NCBI RefSeq assembly: GCF_014200605.1
Contig: NZ_JACHCE010000005.1
Coordinates: 62,001-126,000, forward strand
Reading direction: 5' to 3'
DNA: 64,000 nt
From: Pedobacter cryoconitis
GTDB lineage: Bacteria; Bacteroidota; Bacteroidia; Sphingobacteriales; Sphingobacteriaceae
Part shown: positions 26,112 to 34,168 of the stretch, in pieces
Numbering within the stretch: position 1 is the first letter of the stretch
How the letters are laid out: every line of letters starts with the position of its first letter
Notes under the pieces: model-generated
Seen by the model: only the letters and a program-made list of their open reading frames with translations
The model's database searches: none
Told to the model about the DNA's origin: nothing
Program-made: the position numbers and the translations under genes

Positions 26112-26248
26112 ATGGAACAGTATTTGATTATGTCCTACTATATTAAACAAATTATGATTTAATAATTGTTTTTTTTGTCAAAACATATTAACACAATAGT
26201 GTGCTGATGGGGAAAACATTTATAGTTTACATTATTTAATAATATATC

Positions 26249-26282
26249 TTTGAGATATGAAATAAATAGTACTTATATTTTG
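26249..26282 (+). promoter_or_regulatory. Promoter candidate for the EPS operon
   Basis: TTTG at 26249-26252 is followed after 21 bases by TATATTTTG (26274-26282), close to the Bacteroidetes TTTG / TAnnTTTG pattern but with one extra base. It lies about 60 bases before the response-regulator start, in an unusually AT-rich spacer. Confidence 0.4.
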
Positions 26283-26342
26283 TCTTGAATAAATAATATT
26301 TAAATATAAATCTTTCAATAATTACTTACTCTGATTAAAAAA

Positions 26343-26750
26343 ATGAATAACTTCTCATTTGAAAAAAAGCAAATCTTAATCGTTGATGATGAGCCAAGCA
26401 TTTTAAAACTGCTTCATTTCATTTTATCAAAGGAATATCAGATTCATGCGATGGAGAGTGGCTATAAAGCTCATTTATGGTTAGAAGAAGGTAATTTTCC
26501 TGATATTATTATTCTGGACCTGCATATGCCGCATTTTGATGGTACATCTTTCCTGAAGAGTATTAAAATCAGTGGTTTTTACAGGGAAATTCCTGTGATT
26601 ATCCTGTCAGCTGCAGAAGATCTTGATAAAGTCGTATTGAATATACCTTTTAAGGTAGAGGGCTATTTCCCTAAGCCTTTCAACCCGGAAACCTTAAAGA
26701 ATAAAATAAAAAGTGTACTGAATGAATCCAATACCTTGCTCACTAAATAA
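26343..26750 (+). CDS. Single-domain response regulator
   Basis: A 135-residue CheY-like receiver without an output domain. The acidic pair is in LIVDDEPS, the phosphoacceptor Asp in IILDLHMP, the switch Ser in VIILSAAED and the conserved Lys in FPKPFNP, so it can probably be phosphorylated. No histidine kinase lies nearby. The stop codon overlaps the start of the next gene (TAATG), a receiver-like/sugar transferase fusion. It is first in the exopolysaccharide operon, so it probably relays a signal to the synthesis machinery by protein contact. That is inference from gene order. Confidence 0.88.
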   Translation: MNNFSFEKKQILIVDDEPSILKLLHFILSKEYQIHAMESGYKAHLWLEEGNFPDIIILDLHMPHFDGTSFLKSIKISGFYREIPVIILSAAEDLDKVVLNIPFKVEGYFPKPFNPETLKNKIKSVLNESNTLLTK

Positions 26751-27811
26751 TGGACTATAACTACAAAGGACTAAGATTAGTTTACTCAGGCACTGAACTG
26801 ACAGAAGAGGCTTCTGCGACGCTCAGCCAGGAATATAATATTGTTAATGTAGGTAATGTTTCTGAACTGGAGGCCTATCTGAATACGCAGTCCCTGTTTT
26901 CTACGCCTGATGTAATCATGATAGAAATAGAAGACCAGGAACGTGTATTTTCAGTGGTGAATCAGATTAAAAATAATCCCCTGACCAGCGGGTTGATTAT
27001 CGTCCTGCTGAATAAAGTTCCTGATACTAAATTAAGAGCCCGTGCGATCAAGGCAAAAATCCATGATCTTTATTTTTATCCTTATAGTATGGAGGATTTA
27101 AAAGATAGATTGAACTTCCTGATTAAATTTAAACTGATCAAACCTAATATTGAACAACTTGCTGTAATTAAGAAACAAAAAGAATATCAGATCCCAAGGC
27201 CAAAGCGTCTTTTTGATATTCTTGCTGCCGGTGGTATTCTTTTAGTCCTGTCACCTGTATTATTAATTATTGCTCTTTTGATTCGTTTAGACTCTAAAGG
27301 AGGAGTAATTTATAAAAGTAAGCGCGTTGGAACCGGATATAAAATTTTCGACTTCTATAAGTTCCGTTCTATGAGACCAGGTGCTGATCAGCAACTAAAG
27401 GATTTGTCAGCACTGAATCAGTATGCTGATGACGGAAGCGGAACAAATGCATTTGTTAAAATTAAGAATGACCCGAGAATCACCAGATTGGGGAATTTCT
27501 TAAGAAATTCAAGTCTGGACGAATTACCTCAGTTGTTTAACGTATTGAAGGGTGATATGTCATTGGTTGGAAACAGACCTCTGCCTTTATATGAAGCAGA
27601 AATGTTAACCTCAAATGAATGGTCTATGAGATTTCTTGGTCCATCGGGGTTAACCGGATTATGGCAGATCAGTAAACGTGGAAAAGGAGAGATGTCGGAT
27701 ACCGAGCGTAAGAAACTTGATAATTTTTATGCAAGAAACTATTCCCTGTGGTTTGATATCAAAATTATCCTTGGAACTTTCCCTGCACTTTTCCAAAAAG
27801 AAAAAGTCTAA
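26750..27811 (+). CDS. Pseudo-receiver fused to polyprenyl-phosphate sugar-1-phosphate transferase (EPS initiation)
   Basis: 353 residues. Residues about 1-135 look like a receiver fold, but the phosphoacceptor is replaced (VIMIEIED) and the conserved Lys-Pro is Tyr-Pro (FYPYS), so it is a pseudo-receiver. Residues about 145-353 are a bacterial sugar transferase: RPKRLFDI, one hydrophobic anchor, then KFRSM, KIKNDPRITR, LDELPQLFNVLKGDMSLVGNRP. This enzyme class puts the first sugar-1-phosphate on undecaprenyl phosphate. The usual WbaP/CpsE N-terminus with several transmembrane helices is missing; the receiver takes its place. Its start overlaps the stop of the response-regulator gene, so the two proteins are probably partners. 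Confidence 0.88.
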   Translation: MDYNYKGLRLVYSGTELTEEASATLSQEYNIVNVGNVSELEAYLNTQSLFSTPDVIMIEIEDQERVFSVVNQIKNNPLTSGLIIVLLNKVPDTKLRARAIKAKIHDLYFYPYSMEDLKDRLNFLIKFKLIKPNIEQLAVIKKQKEYQIPRPKRLFDILAAGGILLVLSPVLLIIALLIRLDSKGGVIYKSKRVGTGYKIFDFYKFRSMRPGADQQLKDLSALNQYADDGSGTNAFVKIKNDPRITRLGNFLRNSSLDELPQLFNVLKGDMSLVGNRPLPLYEAEMLTSNEWSMRFLGPSGLTGLWQISKRGKGEMSDTERKKLDNFYARNYSLWFDIKIILGTFPALFQKEKV

Positions 27812-27844
27812 TCATTCTAATCAAAAACTAAATTAATAAATACA

Positions 27845-28525
27845 ATGAAAAAAATATCTACACTCTCATTTCTACTCATTGCCCTATTGAGTTTTAACGC
27901 ATCTGCACAAGATACGATCATAGGTGAGGTTAATTATGGCCTGCTGGAGAAATATATACAGGCAGCCAAAGAGTATTTTCCAAGAAGAAAAATAATGGAT
28001 GCTAAAGTGGAAGGTGCTAAGACAGCAATACCTATAAATGCTGTTTCTTACCTGGATATTTTTAATGCTTCTTATTTTTACAGACCAGATAAAACTGAGG
28101 TTATTAATGCAGTTAACCCTTATTCTGTCAACGGATTCCAGTTTGGTGTGAATATTAACCTGGGTAACTTTCTTCAAAAACCTTATTTGGGTAAAAAAGC
28201 AAGAGCTGAGTATAAAGTGGCTAAACTGGAAGCTCAGGAATATGATAACTCCCTTGCTATTGAAGTGAAAAAAAGATATTATAACTACGTTCAGCAGATT
28301 AGTCAGTTAAAAATCAATACCCAAAGTGTGCAGGACAACAAGAACGTAGCTGACAATTTGAAATATAAATTTGAAAAGGGAGAACTTTCTCTGGATATTT
28401 ACAATCAATCAAGAATAAATCTGGCTTCTGCCAATACAGCTAAAATTCAGTCTGAGGTAAATCTTTTGGTCGCTAAAGATGCGTTGGAAGAAATAGTTGG
28501 CAGACCATTGTCAGATTTTAAATAA
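27845..28525 (+). CDS. Half-size TolC-like outer-membrane protein
   Basis: A 226-residue exported protein with a signal peptide (MKKISTLSFLLIALLSFNASAQ). The rest resembles one repeat of a TolC-family factor: a beta-hairpin-forming part (FQFGVNINLGNFLQKP), then long helices (ARAEYKVAKLEAQEYDNSLAIEVKKRYYNYVQQISQLK) and GELSLDIYNQSRINLASANTAK, ending at GRPL. Normal TolC proteins have two such repeats in about 420 residues. Placed before the Wzc-like gene, it may form or help form the outer-membrane exit for the polysaccharide. No Wza-type protein is seen. The family call is moderately secure. Confidence 0.68.
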   Translation: MKKISTLSFLLIALLSFNASAQDTIIGEVNYGLLEKYIQAAKEYFPRRKIMDAKVEGAKTAIPINAVSYLDIFNASYFYRPDKTEVINAVNPYSVNGFQFGVNINLGNFLQKPYLGKKARAEYKVAKLEAQEYDNSLAIEVKKRYYNYVQQISQLKINTQSVQDNKNVADNLKYKFEKGELSLDIYNQSRINLASANTAKIQSEVNLLVAKDALEEIVGRPLSDFK

Positions 28526-28551
28526 AATAAAACAGGAGTAATTTTTTTCAA

Positions 28552-30705
28552 ATGGATTTTAAGGCGTTTTTAAAACATATTAACAGATATAAGTGGATAC
28601 TCATTCTTGTTCCGCTTGTGACACTGTGCATTACCTATTTTATGGTGAAGAACCTGCCTAAGCAGTATAGTTCTGAAGCACAGATCTCAACTGGTTTGGT
28701 AGATCAGTCTAAACAACTGGCTACAGGGCAGAACCAGAATATGGATTATTTTAAAACCAGTCAGCAGTTTGCTAATATCATCGAAAAGATAAAGATGAAA
28801 AAGATCATGAGTATTCTTTCTTATCATCTTATCCTTCATGATTTAGAAAATCCTAAACAACCGTTTAAAAAATACAGTGATAAACTGGATTCGATTCCGG
28901 CAGACAAAAGAGGTCAGCTGGTTAGTCAATACCAGGAAAAGCTGATTAAAAAAGAAACCCTGACTCTTTCTGATAAAGGGAATAATGATTTATATAATAT
29001 CGTAGCTTCTATGGGTTATGATGAAGCTGCGATCAATAAAAACCTGACCATTAACCGTGGTGATGGCAGTGATTTTATCAATGTAAGTTATGTTTCTCCA
29101 AACCCGGCCTTATCAGCGTTTTTAGTGAATACACTGACTACTGAATTTATTCAGAATTATGGTCAGGATGTTAATTTCAATCAGAATAACTCTATTTCAT
29201 TACTGGATTCACTGCTTAAGAAAAAAGAAGGCGTAATGAACCAGAAGAACGCTGCATTGAAGAACTTTAAAATGGCTAATGGTGTGCTGAATCTGGATAA
29301 ACAATCTGAAATTGCCTATACGCAGATTTCCCAGAATGAGGATAGAAAAGCGCAGGCTTTAAGAGATATTCAGGCAAATCAGGGAGCTATTTCGGCTATA
29401 GAGTCTAAATTAAGAGGTAAGGATGCCTACACCGGTGGTAATGTTGTGTCTGATAACAGAGAGATCGTTGATATCAAAAATCAACTCAATGTAGCCAATA
29501 ACCATTATATTGATGGCAATTTTAAAGTAAGTGATAAGAAAAAGATAGATTCATTAACGAATATACTGAATGCAAAAACATTGAGGAATTCGGATAATAA
29601 TATTGTAGATCCAACAGCGTCCAGACAAAATCTGATTCAGCAGAGGGCTAACCTGGATGTGGCCATGAACCAGGCTAAAAGCAGTATCGTTTCTATTGAC
29701 AGAGAACTTGCGCAGCTCAAGGCAAAATATAATACAATGGTACCTTTTGATGCAGGGATACAAAATTATGAAAGGGATGCGGATCTGGCAACTAAAGACT
29801 ATATGGATGCCCTGAACCGTTATAATCAGACAAGAACTGAACAGAATATAGGTGTGAAATTAAATATTGCACAGGTAGGTCTGATTGGTACTCCAGAGCC
29901 ATCTAAACGTTTGATATATATCGCACTGTCTGGTTTTTCAAGTTTCTCTCTTTGCTTTATAGCAGTTGTTGCTTTGTTCTTTTTGGATAATACCATCCAC
30001 AATTCTAAACAACTGATCAATGCGACAAACTTACCTGTAATTGGTAGTTTAAGTTATGTAAACAGAGAAGATAGATCATTAAAAAGTATATGGAATGATA
30101 CTGAAAAGCCAAATTATATCGCTTTTAAAAATCTGCTGCGTTCGCTCAGACTGGAACTGACTAATGTAATGGATGCTGATGAAAGCCGTATCCTCGGGAT
30201 TACGAGTCTTGGAACTGGTGAAGGAAAGTCTTTTATCGCTTCTAGTCTTGCCCATGCTTTTGCAATGACGGGAAGAAAAGTTTTATTGATTGGCGGGGAA
30301 ACTCAGCAGGTTGAAAGTGCAGATACTAAAGAACTGGCTGTCAGAGATAACTTTGAGACATTTTTAATCAAAAGAGAAATTCATACCCAGGATCTGATTA
30401 CTGTACTGAATAAGAATAAAGATAATACTTCTTTGCTCGAGATTCAGAGTTCTAAAAATCTGAAAGCAGGATTTGACGTGCTGAGAAAAGGATTTGATCT
30501 GATTATTATTGATATTAACAGCTTACAGGATATTAGTGTGGCTAAAGAGTGGCTGATGTTTACTGAAAAAAATGTTGCTGTTTTTGCAGCTGGAAAGGCT
30601 TTATCTGACACAGATAAAGAATTGTTAGTATATTTAAGAGAACAACCTGGATTTATCGGGTGGGTATTGAATAAAATTAAACTTAACGAGAAATCTAAGT
30701 CGTAA
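28552..30705 (+). CDS. Wzc/GumC-like polysaccharide co-polymerase with degenerate tyrosine-kinase-type ATPase
   Basis: 717 residues. A first transmembrane helix (about 15-35) and a second (about 455-475) bracket a large periplasmic, coiled-coil-rich Wzz domain. The cytoplasmic part has a Walker A motif GTGEGKS (554-560) and a Walker B-like LIIIDIN. The Walker A' motif, normally LLIDxD, reads LLIGGE, and the C-terminus lacks a tyrosine cluster, so classical autophosphorylation looks unlikely. Such proteins set chain length and couple polymerisation to export. It lies between the TolC-like gene and the Wzy-like gene in the EPS operon. Confidence 0.87.
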   Translation: MDFKAFLKHINRYKWILILVPLVTLCITYFMVKNLPKQYSSEAQISTGLVDQSKQLATGQNQNMDYFKTSQQFANIIEKIKMKKIMSILSYHLILHDLENPKQPFKKYSDKLDSIPADKRGQLVSQYQEKLIKKETLTLSDKGNNDLYNIVASMGYDEAAINKNLTINRGDGSDFINVSYVSPNPALSAFLVNTLTTEFIQNYGQDVNFNQNNSISLLDSLLKKKEGVMNQKNAALKNFKMANGVLNLDKQSEIAYTQISQNEDRKAQALRDIQANQGAISAIESKLRGKDAYTGGNVVSDNREIVDIKNQLNVANNHYIDGNFKVSDKKKIDSLTNILNAKTLRNSDNNIVDPTASRQNLIQQRANLDVAMNQAKSSIVSIDRELAQLKAKYNTMVPFDAGIQNYERDADLATKDYMDALNRYNQTRTEQNIGVKLNIAQVGLIGTPEPSKRLIYIALSGFSSFSLCFIAVVALFFLDNTIHNSKQLINATNLPVIGSLSYVNREDRSLKSIWNDTEKPNYIAFKNLLRSLRLELTNVMDADESRILGITSLGTGEGKSFIASSLAHAFAMTGRKVLLIGGETQQVESADTKELAVRDNFETFLIKREIHTQDLITVLNKNKDNTSLLEIQSSKNLKAGFDVLRKGFDLIIIDINSLQDISVAKEWLMFTEKNVAVFAAGKALSDTDKELLVYLREQPGFIGWVLNKIKLNEKSKS

Positions 30706-30713
30706 TTTTATGC

Positions 30714-30735
30714 AGGAGATACTCCGGTATCTCCT
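30714..30735 (+). terminator. Hairpin between wzc-like and wzy-like genes
   Basis: AGGAGATAC and GTATCTCCT form a nine-base stem closed by a TCCG tetraloop, followed by a T-rich tract (TTCGGTTTTCTTATTTT). It starts eight bases after the stop. It could be a partial terminator or attenuator that lowers expression of the downstream genes. Confidence 0.55.
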
Positions 30736-30768
30736 TAGAATTCGGTTTTCTTATTTTATAAATTAATA

Positions 30769-32226
30769 ATGGATAAAGCGGCATCGTTTTATAAAAGCAA
30801 TAAGTTAAGCATCATTATATTATCAATCGTAATACTAATCTGTTTAGGCATTTGTTTGTTTGTCGTTGACCTTGGTATTCTTTTGCCTATTGCAGTAATT
30901 GGTATTTCCTGTCTGATTGCTATTCAGATTTCGTTTATCAAAAACCCTAAATTAATAATCTGGGTACTGGTATTCTACTGTTTTACTTTTGGTATTCTGG
31001 GAAGGGAAATCGGGAGTTTCCCTTTTGGTACCTTACAGGATGGTATGTTGCTGCTGGGCTGGTTAACATTGATTTTTACTGCCGATCAGCATGATTGGAA
31101 GCTGTTAAACAACGATATTGTTATTTTAATGCTGATCTGGTTTCTGATCAGTGTTTTTGAAGTGGCAAACCCTGCTGGTGCCAGTGTCCAGGGTTGGCTT
31201 CAGGAAATCCGTGCAGCAGCGCTGTATCCTTTTATGATAGTCCCTTTAGGCTTCCTGCTATTAAAAAAGAACAAAGACCTCAACGTATTTTTATACCTCA
31301 TTATAGGTCTTTCTCTACTGGCATCCTTAAATGGTATCAAACAACTCTATATAGGCCCGTCGCCTGGTGAACAGCGTTTTCTGGATGAAGGCGGTAATGT
31401 AACGCATATTTTATGGGGCAGACTGAGGGTATTCTCCTTTTATAGCGATGCAGGACAGTTTGGGGCCTCTCAGGCACATATTGCATTAATCGCCCTTGTA
31501 CTGGCTTTAGGGCCTTTCAAGATATGGAAAAGAGTGCTCTTGTTTATTGCTGCAATGATTATGGTCTATGGAATGCTGATTTCCGGTACAAGGGGGGCAT
31601 TATTTGCACTCGTAATTGGTGTATTTCTTGCGATTGTATTGAGTAAACAGTTTAAGATCATTATCATTGGTGGATTAATTGCATTTTCTTTACTGTTTGT
31701 TCTTAAGTATACGACCATAGGAAATACGAACTATCAGATTTTCAGATTAAGATCTGCTTTTGATCCAAAAGAGGCTTCTTTAAATGTGCGTTTGATGAAC
31801 CAGCAGATTTTACGGGAATACTTAGGGAGCCGGCCATTGGGTGGCGGACTTGGGGTTATCGGGGTCTGGGGAGAAACTTATAATAAGGATAAGTTCCTTT
31901 CTACAGTGCAGCCTGATAGTTATTGGGTAAAGGTATGGGCCATGTATGGAATCGTTGGTTTTACCATCTGGATCTGTATCATGATGTATATTTTAGGAAA
32001 ATGCTGCGGTATAGTCTGGCGGATAGAAGATAAAGGCCTGAAGATAAAAGCAATGGCTTTGACTTCGGGTTATGCAGGGATATTAATCTGCAGTTATGCA
32101 AATGAAGTCATCAATACTGCGCCTTCTTCGTATGTAGTCTATATCTCGTGGGTTTTTGTATTAATCAGCCCAAAATTGGAAGAAGAACTGAAACAACAGA
32201 AAAATAAAAACTTAAATTTAGTATAG
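30769..32226 (+). CDS. O-antigen ligase/polymerase-like membrane protein (Wzy-like)
   Basis: A 485-residue integral membrane protein with about 11-12 hydrophobic segments. A large periplasmic loop lies at roughly 340-390 and contains SRPLGGGLGVIGVWGE and QPDSYWVKVWAMYGIVG, the region in which O-antigen ligases and Wzy polymerases carry catalytic residues. In a Wzx/Wzy-type EPS cluster, this is the likely polymerase of repeat units at the periplasmic side. Sequence conservation in this family is low, so the assignment rests on topology and context. A 28-codon frame follows two bases after its stop. Confidence 0.8.
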   Translation: MDKAASFYKSNKLSIIILSIVILICLGICLFVVDLGILLPIAVIGISCLIAIQISFIKNPKLIIWVLVFYCFTFGILGREIGSFPFGTLQDGMLLLGWLTLIFTADQHDWKLLNNDIVILMLIWFLISVFEVANPAGASVQGWLQEIRAAALYPFMIVPLGFLLLKKNKDLNVFLYLIIGLSLLASLNGIKQLYIGPSPGEQRFLDEGGNVTHILWGRLRVFSFYSDAGQFGASQAHIALIALVLALGPFKIWKRVLLFIAAMIMVYGMLISGTRGALFALVIGVFLAIVLSKQFKIIIIGGLIAFSLLFVLKYTTIGNTNYQIFRLRSAFDPKEASLNVRLMNQQILREYLGSRPLGGGLGVIGVWGETYNKDKFLSTVQPDSYWVKVWAMYGIVGFTIWICIMMYILGKCCGIVWRIEDKGLKIKAMALTSGYAGILICSYANEVINTAPSSYVVYISWVFVLISPKLEEELKQQKNKNLNLV

Positions 32227-32228
32227 AG

Positions 32229-32315
32229 ATGCCATTTGAAATATTTGCTGTACCTGCTTTAATTTGTTTCCTTGTTGGAATATTCAAGGGATTCAAAGTG
32301 ATGAATAAAAACTAG
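32229..32315 (+). CDS. Possible small membrane peptide, 28 residues
   Basis: A 29-codon frame beginning two bases after the Wzy-like stop: MPFEIFAVPALICFLVGIFK and a basic tail ending MNKN. It would form a single transmembrane helix with a positive C-terminus. The space between the flanking genes is otherwise unexplained, and spacing suggests translational coupling. It is too short for family recognition and could be chance. Confidence 0.35.
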   Translation: MPFEIFAVPALICFLVGIFKGFKVMNKN

Positions 32316-32329
32316 TTACCTATCCTATC

Positions 32330-32947
32330 ATGTCTCTTGTTTCAAAAATAAAATCTAATCCTGCTTTAAAGCAGTTAGCGCACCGGTTAATGATCCCGGC
32401 CAACGAACATCGCCCCAGATTATGGGTGCGGCTGCTGGTCAACCCTTTCTTTCATAAAAAAGGTAAACATGCTGTGATCAGAAGAAGGACGAGGATGGAT
32501 GTGTTCCCTTACAATAAATTTAACCTGGGTATAAAATCGGTCATTGAAGATTTTGCTACTATTAATAATGGGGTAGGAGATGTAATTATTGGTGATCAGA
32601 CTATTGTTGGTCTTGGAAATGTGATTATCGGACCTGTGATTATTGGTAACGAGGTCATGCTTGCTCAGAATATTGTGATTTCTGGTCTGAACCATGGTTA
32701 TGAAGATATCCATATTTCCCCGAGACAGCAAAAGGAAACCTGTAAACAGATTACTATTTCGGATGATGTCTGGATAGGTTCAAATAGCGTAATCACTGCA
32801 GGGGTAACTTTAGGCAAACATTGTATTATTGGTGCCGGGAGTGTGGTGACGAAAGATATTCCTGAATTTTCAGTTGCAGTTGGTAATCCTGCAAAAGTAA
32901 TCAAAAAGTATAATCAGATCACTGGTATATGGGAGCGGGTAAATTAA
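32330..32947 (+). CDS. Hexapeptide-repeat (LbH) O-acetyltransferase
   Basis: A 205-residue left-handed beta-helix acyltransferase of the WcaF/NodL/Vat group. Repeats such as GVGDVIIGDQTIVGLGNVIIG and ISDDVWIGSNSVITAGVTLGKHCIIGAGSVV cover about 80-180, with the catalytic His in LNHGYED and the usual closing VAVGNPAKVIKKY. It would transfer an acetyl group from acetyl-CoA to a sugar of the exopolysaccharide repeat unit. Its 3' end overlaps the following glycosyltransferase gene by 19 bases. Confidence 0.9.
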   Translation: MSLVSKIKSNPALKQLAHRLMIPANEHRPRLWVRLLVNPFFHKKGKHAVIRRRTRMDVFPYNKFNLGIKSVIEDFATINNGVGDVIIGDQTIVGLGNVIIGPVIIGNEVMLAQNIVISGLNHGYEDIHISPRQQKETCKQITISDDVWIGSNSVITAGVTLGKHCIIGAGSVVTKDIPEFSVAVGNPAKVIKKYNQITGIWERVN

Positions 32948-34149
32948 ATAAAGAAAGCATCAAAGGCAGGGATATTATTGTTGTCGGACAGCAGCCCTGG
33001 GATACTGAAATTGGAAGTAATTGTAAAAATATTGCTTTGGAATTCAGTAAAAATAATCGGGTGCTTTATGTGAATTCACCGCTTGACAGAATTACTTTAT
33101 GGAGAAATAAGAAGGACCCTAAAACCAGCAAAAGACTGGCGATTATTCAGGGAAAGGAAGAAGGATTGATCCATATTCAGCAAAATATCTGGAATTTCTA
33201 TCCGGATTGTATGGTTGAGTCTATCAACTGGATCAACAACACGAAAATATTTAATTTTTTTAACCGGTTTAATAACGGAAAACTAGCGCGTTCTATTCAG
33301 AAAGCAATCAGGGAACTTGATTTTAAAGACTTTATTCTTTTTAATGATAATGAGATGTTCAAGGGCTTTTTTCTGAATGATTTTTTGAAACCTGCTGTCA
33401 GTATTTATTATTCAAGAGATTATATGGTTGCCGTGGATTACTGGAGAAAACACGGGGTAAAACTGGAACCTGAACTGATTGCTAAAAATGATCTTTGTGT
33501 TGCTAATTCTACTTTCCTGGCTGAATATTGCGGGCAATTCAATCCTGATTCCTTTGATGTAGGTCAGGGTTGCGATCTTGATATTTTTATTGAAAATAAG
33601 CAGAAGGAAGCTCCTTTGGATGTAGCGGCTATCCAGGGAACTGTAATTGGTTATGTGGGTGCCTTGCAAAGTATCAGGTTAGACCGGGATATTATTGCTC
33701 ATATTGCCTCATCAAGACCCGAATGGACTGTTGTACTGGTAGGACCGGAAGATGAATTATTTAAAATAAGTAATTTACATGAGTTCGCTAATGTGGTGTT
33801 TACAGGATCAAAGCCAATCAGTGAGTTACCGGATTATATTAATTTCTTTGACGTATGTATCAATCCTCAGCTGATTAATGAGGTGACGATTGGAAATTAT
33901 CCCCGTAAAATTGATGAGTACCTGGCTATTGGTAAACCGGTAGTCGCTACAGCAACAAAAGCTATGGAAACTTTTAGTGATTTCGTTTATCTTGCAAAAG
34001 ACAAAGAAGAATATATTTTACTGATTGAAGAAGCATTGAGAGATAATTCAGTTTTGAAGGAGCAACAGCGGAGGGAATTTGCACTGGGACATACCTGGGA
34101 AAACAGCGTTGCTAAAATATATGATGCGGTTAGACAATTACACAAATAA
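32929..34149 (+). CDS. Glycosyltransferase (GT-B fold, TuaH-like)
   Basis: A 406-residue cytoplasmic GT-B glycosyltransferase. The N-terminal domain starts around IVVGQQPWDTEIGSNCKNIA, as in TuaH-like teichuronic-acid enzymes. The C-terminal nucleotide-sugar domain contains GTVIGYVGALQSIRLDRDII and NYPRKIDEYLAIGKPVVAT, where the Glu-x7-Glu pattern of GT4 enzymes is replaced by related residues (KIDEYLA). It builds the lipid-linked repeat unit of the polysaccharide; donor and linkage are unknown. The start lies inside the acetyltransferase gene, indicating co-translation. Confidence 0.85.
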   Translation: MGAGKLNKESIKGRDIIVVGQQPWDTEIGSNCKNIALEFSKNNRVLYVNSPLDRITLWRNKKDPKTSKRLAIIQGKEEGLIHIQQNIWNFYPDCMVESINWINNTKIFNFFNRFNNGKLARSIQKAIRELDFKDFILFNDNEMFKGFFLNDFLKPAVSIYYSRDYMVAVDYWRKHGVKLEPELIAKNDLCVANSTFLAEYCGQFNPDSFDVGQGCDLDIFIENKQKEAPLDVAAIQGTVIGYVGALQSIRLDRDIIAHIASSRPEWTVVLVGPEDELFKISNLHEFANVVFTGSKPISELPDYINFFDVCINPQLINEVTIGNYPRKIDEYLAIGKPVVATATKAMETFSDFVYLAKDKEEYILLIEEALRDNSVLKEQQRREFALGHTWENSVAKIYDAVRQLHK

Positions 34150-34168
34150 ATACTCTTTTTAAAATTAT

